DNA of 15,616 bases. Origin: JACQXX01 sp964639175. Lineage in GTDB: Bacteria; Acidobacteriota; Blastocatellia; Chloracidobacteriales; Chloracidobacteriaceae. The translations under genes and the position numbers were made by a program. The notes under the pieces are model-generated. The model was not told the origin of the DNA. It saw nothing but the letters and a program-made list of their open reading frames with translations, and did no database searches. Of this stretch, positions 12,960 through 15,616 are shown one piece after another; positions within the stretch are counted from its first letter, which is position 1; the number at the start of each line of letters is the position of its first letter. The stretch is from positions 1 to 15,616 of the forward strand of contig CAZXCE010000144.1 in NCBI GenBank assembly GCA_964639175.1, written 5' to 3'.

Positions 12960-12983
12960 TACGTGCGTATGCGCTTACACAAA
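12960..12983. repeat. 24-bp dispersed repeat, copy upstream of parA
   Basis: Matches 623-646 in the ParB-like gene at 21 of 24 positions. It lies about 95 bp before the parA start. The rest of the stretch 12950-13006 holds no gene. Confidence 0.6.
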
Positions 12984-13006
12984 CATTCAACAATAAAAAC
13001 TTGAGC

Positions 13007-13053
13007 AGGTGTTTCTCACTGTAAATATTTATGGTGAGATCAGTTACACACCT
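13007..13053. promoter_or_regulatory. Nested dyads upstream of parA, probable operator
   Basis: CTCAC (13015-13019) and GTGAG (13034-13038) are centred exactly on the AT palindrome TAAATATTTA (13022-13031). Outer arms AGGTGT (13007-13012) and ACACCT (13048-13053) are slightly off that centre. Position before parA fits an autorepression operator or par site; a TTGAGC at 13001 may be the -35 box. Confidence 0.5.
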
Positions 13054-13077
13054 ATGCGGGTAGGCAGGTATGTATCT

Positions 13078-13231
13078 ATGTACATCGGAATTTGTGGCCA
13101 CAAAGGCGGGGTGGGAAAAACAACTACCGCCATCCACCTCGCAGCGTGCTTGCAGGCGGATGCACCCACGTTGCTGGTGGATTCCGACCCGAACCATTCC
13201 GCGTTGGAGTGGTCACGGCGCGGATCATTGC
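13078..13231 (+). CDS. parA: ParA-type partition ATPase, N-terminal part
   Basis: Encodes residues 1-51 of ParA, continuing at base 56 once the circle is closed. The deviant Walker A motif KGGVGKTT (residues 9-16) has the signature Lys9 of the ParA/MinD class, and LLVDSDPN (32-39) is the A' motif. ATG 13078 is chosen because MYIGICGHKGG starts the fold directly and GGCAGG lies about 9 nt upstream; ATG 13054 would add eight residues. Past 13231 the reading frame continues in this window only through the artificial join and is not real there. Confidence 0.92.
13177..13231. repeat. 55-bp exact direct repeat, copy 2 (circle closure)
   Basis: Identical to bases 1-55 and in the same parA frame. 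The unit length from copy to copy is 13,176 bp. Confidence 0.9.
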
Positions 13232-13232
13232 T
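13231..13232. other. Chimeric junction between plasmid and chromosome
   Basis: On the left, parA is cut mid-gene; on the right, a leftward TIGR02186-type gene is cut just before its expected C-terminal membrane helix. Two unrelated genes broken at the same base, next to a 55-bp overlap, point to a misassembly, not an insertion. Confidence 0.82.
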
Positions 13233-13888
13233 ATTGCAAAACTATGCACGGATGCCGAAAAACCCACCTGTGCTACACGTACATCCACACGGTCTTGGGC
13301 AGCCACCTTACCGTCTTGAAACAAATAGGCTGTAACATCATAAAATCCGGTTGGTGCATTGGCGGGTATAGAAAAACTGGTTTTAAAAAAACCTTCTGAA
13401 ATGACTTTAATCTGCTGAGGTTTTTGCGCCACAAGCTTTTTCTTTTGCTGGCCTTGAACCAGTGCAGATAAAAACATTTTACGACGTTCACCAACATCTC
13501 GCTTTCTTTCGCATTGAAAATCGAAAGCCTCAGGGCCAATGCCTTGGTTTTTTAAAAAATTCCCGCGTTGCAAGGAACTGGTCGCGGCATAATCATAGAA
13601 TGTGGGTACATCTTTGAACGTCACATCATCAGCGTTCATCCACATACCCATCGCGTTGCGCTTCTGGCGCACCGTAATATCTGATTGCGGCCCACGCACA
13701 ACCACAACAATATCAGCCGGAGAATGATACGTCCCATACACATTCAGCGTGGTGCCCGAAAAACCAAGGGTAATATCAACATGATCGAAAGGCAGATCAA
13801 TTTTAATAGGGGCTGCCTTTGCATAGACAGGAACGCAGACAAACAATAAAAATACACTTAAATATATGCATAATTTTACATTCATCAT
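13232..13888 (-). CDS. TIGR02186 family protein, C-terminus lost at the join
   Basis: The true coding part is residues 1-219; the apparent extension to 13124 is antisense parA. An N-terminal signal or anchor helix (CIYLSVFLLFVCVPVYAKA) is followed by a beta-rich extracytoplasmic domain with IDLPFDHVDITLGFSGTTLNVYG, the typical start of the family. The text ends at VGFSASVHSFAIAM, where family members continue into a final membrane helix that is missing here. Members usually sit next to TauE/SafE permeases, as here: its ATG overlaps the permease stop by 4 nt (ATGA). A role in assisting that transporter is likely but the function of the family is not established. Confidence 0.83.
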
Positions 13889-14799
13889 TCAACCATGATT
13901 GTAAAAATTTCCGTTGGCCTAACCAGCAGATCAACACCCAGCTTTGCAGCCACCATTAAAACAAGTAAGGCTAGCGCAAAACGCGCCCTTCCCCCGCGTA
14001 AATATTTTGCCGCACGCGCACCAATCTGCGCGCCAACAACGCTTCCAGCAATTAATAATGAAGCCAAAACAAGATCGACTGTGCGGTTAGAAAGCGCGTG
14101 CATCAATGTTGAAAAAGCCGATGTGACCACAATTTGATAAAGCGATGTTCCCACAACAAGCAAAGCAGGCATGGATAAAAAATACAACATGGCGGGCACC
14201 ATGATAAAACCACCACCCACGCCCATAATAGAAACCAAAAGACCGCCAACAAATCCAATCACAGCAGGGATCAGTGCGCTTGTTGTAATGCCTGAGCGTT
14301 TATATGTTTTTTGATAAGGAAGACGTGCGATAAAATTTGAAAACCATGTCAATTTTGATGTCGGTTTTGAGGCTCTACCACGGGTAAAATACGCATAAGT
14401 TGATTCCCAAAACATGCTCAGTCCAATAAAGCCAAGCAAAATCACATAAAGCAAAGGGATAACAAAATCCATCTGCCCATAAGATTTGATTAAGGCAAAA
14501 ATACCAATACCAATAACAGAACCGGCTACAGACCCAATCAGCATGCTGTGCCCCATTTCACGGTCAACATTACCTTTACGCAAATGATAAAGTGTTCCTG
14601 AAAATGATGATGCTAAAAGCTGCGCCGATTGCGTTCCCACGGCTATCGCAGGGGGAATGCCCATAAAAATCAAAAAGGGAGTCGCTAAAAACCCGCCCCC
14701 CACACCAAAAACGCCAGAGAGAAAACCGACAATCACGCCAAGGCCAAGTACCGCCTGCGCACTGATCGCCATTTCAGCAATAGGGAGATAAATATCCAT
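13885..14799 (-). CDS. TauE/SafE family sulfite/organosulfonate exporter permease
   Basis: A 304-residue inner-membrane permease with about eight hydrophobic segments in two homologous halves. Each half opens with the family motif: SGVFGVGGGFLATPFLIFMG near the N-terminus and VSIMGVGGGFIMVPAMLYFL in the second half, each followed by a VGT(Q/S) segment. A charged cytoplasmic loop (about 140-180) separates the halves. Such proteins export sulfite, sulfoacetate or related anions. The start MDIYLPIAEM is the usual one; an ATG at 14826 upstream would add nine residues. It is coupled to the TIGR02186 gene downstream. It is intact and belongs to the chromosomal piece, not the circle. Confidence 0.88.
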   Translation of the reverse strand: MDIYLPIAEMAISAQAVLGLGVIVGFLSGVFGVGGGFLATPFLIFMGIPPAIAVGTQSAQLLASSFSGTLYHLRKGNVDREMGHSMLIGSVAGSVIGIGIFALIKSYGQMDFVIPLLYVILLGFIGLSMFWESTYAYFTRGRASKPTSKLTWFSNFIARLPYQKTYKRSGITTSALIPAVIGFVGGLLVSIMGVGGGFIMVPAMLYFLSMPALLVVGTSLYQIVVTSAFSTLMHALSNRTVDLVLASLLIAGSVVGAQIGARAAKYLRGGRARFALALLVLMVAAKLGVDLLVRPTEIFTIMVE

Positions 14800-14887
14800 A
14801 GCGCATGATCGACTGATTGGCCGCATCACGCAATACCCTGCAATGCATCATTGCGAACTTTTTATCAATTTAATGATTTGATATTAT

Positions 14888-15575
14888 TTAATATACTGTG
14901 TTTGTGATGCCGTCCGGATTTTCAAGCCGAACCCGCTGATTAGTGATGAAATCACGATAATCACCTGTCNNNNNNNNNNGTCGCCAGCTCATGATGGGTT
15001 TTGCGCATATCCACCGATTTTGCAATGCTTTCAAATAAAGGCAGCCACTTGTTAAAGGCTGATACTTCTGACGAACAATCAAAAACATAGGCTTCATCAA
15101 AGTAAACCCCAGCAAACATAATGGCTGTGCGCTGAATAAAAGGATCAGGGTTAACAGGCGTATATGAAACCACAGCCCTGCTGGCAAAGGCCTTGCCTAT
15201 ACCTTTATGATCTTCAATGGAATGAAACTGAACATTATCAAATTCACCCGTATATTCTTCCCAAAAATCTTTTGAATACGCAAATTGCTGAACCGCATCT
15301 GAAAGCCACACTGGATAGACCGTGAATCTGTTATCTGCCCGGGCGCGCAGGCGACAAATGGGCTGGCCTTGCGTATCGGGGCCGGCTAGGCGCACGAGTT
15401 CGTCGGGTTTGCGCGTGCTTAATCGCTTCCATGTATCAGGAAAAGTGAGGCTTGCACCTGACTGAGGGTCTTGCCAGACAAAATAATCAGCCTTTGCGGG
15501 CGCGGCGCTGGTCAGAACAATGCCTGTTAAAACAATACCCGAGATCAAAATACAAATCAGCTTTTTCATACCCAT
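14888..15575 (-). CDS. Exported protein of unknown function, interrupted by a scaffold gap
   Basis: Start ATG 15575 has AAGG six nt upstream and opens MGMKKLICILISGIVLTGIV, a signal peptide ending near APAKA-DYFVW. The mature part begins YFVWQDPQSGASLTFPDTWKRL and has two Cys pairs at most; it looks like a compact periplasmic domain. Reading straight through the 10 Ns gives a stop at once. In the frame required by a gap that is a multiple of three, the protein continues TGDYRDFITNQRVRLENPDG and ends at the TAA at 14888. So the gap length is wrong and this is one gene, not two. I do not know its function. Confidence 0.72.
14970..14979. other. Ten-N scaffold gap
   Basis: Ten consecutive N mark a scaffolding join of uncertain length. 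The surrounding frame argues for a true distance that is a multiple of three. Confidence 0.97.
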
Positions 15576-15616
15576 ATTGTGCCTTGGAATAAACAAAAAG
15601 GCAAAAGCTCTATTTG

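Noticed and set aside
13124..13231. C-terminal 35 residues of the TIGR02186-type frame
   Set aside because: They are antisense to parA; the real C-terminus with its membrane helix is missing from the window.
1..13231. Phage terminal redundancy as cause of the 55-bp repeat
   Set aside because: The repeat lies inside parA, begins at base 1 and has a length typical of assembler k-mers; no terminase gene is present.
13232..13335. Continuation of the ParA frame to the right of the join
   Set aside because: It is antisense to the TIGR02186-type gene and exists only because of the chimeric join.

Overview
The window looks like a metagenome scaffold that joins two unrelated pieces of DNA. Bases 1-55 and 13177-13231 are identical over exactly 55 bp. 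Both copies lie in the same reading frame of one ParA gene. Joining them closes bases 1-13176 into a circle of about 13.2 kb that carries one complete 200-residue ParA. After 13231 the sequence changes abruptly to leftward genes of a proteobacterial (probably alphaproteobacterial) chromosome: a TIGR02186-type protein cut at the join, a TauE/SafE permease, and an exported protein interrupted by a 10-N scaffold gap. The 55-bp overlap has the size of a common assembler k-mer.

The circle is a plasmid-like replicon of uncertain host. Read rightwards from about 12.9 kb through the join, it holds a partition and replication module: parA, a small ribbon-helix-helix-like ParB partner, and a 554-residue putative replication initiator, all overlapping. 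Three 22-bp iterons and an AT-rich origin follow. Next come a DnaB-type helicase domain and a zinc-finger/TOPRIM primase, which resemble a split version of phage T7 gp4 in reversed order. Two small genes of unknown function follow.

From 5768 to 9820 lies the strangest part: a 950-residue phage tail tape-measure protein with an internal lytic transglycosylase domain, with no other recognisable virion gene on the element. It is flanked by intricate non-coding DNA. Upstream are about four 117-bp super-repeats and six arrays of three 10-bp phased repeats (GGNCC or GGCT plus an A-tract). Downstream are a two-copy relic of the same pattern, several hairpins, a strong terminator and four 11-bp TAACCAA iterons. 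Similar 21-bp palindromes occur on both sides.

The last part of the circle has a leftward zinc-finger protein and tyrosine recombinase. A 13-6-13 inverted repeat that looks like the recombinase's core site lies just upstream of it. A rightward operon follows with an excisionase-like HTH protein, two coiled-coil proteins and a zinc-ribbon protein. Two genes of unknown function (starts 4740 and 12236) share a two-hairpin 5' leader with compensatory base changes and the Shine-Dalgarno in the second loop; this is the best candidate here for an undescribed RNA element.

Taken together, the circle can replicate, segregate and recombine, and brings one phage tail-length and DNA-entry protein. A helper-dependent satellite or phage-plasmid remnant is a reasonable but unproven reading.
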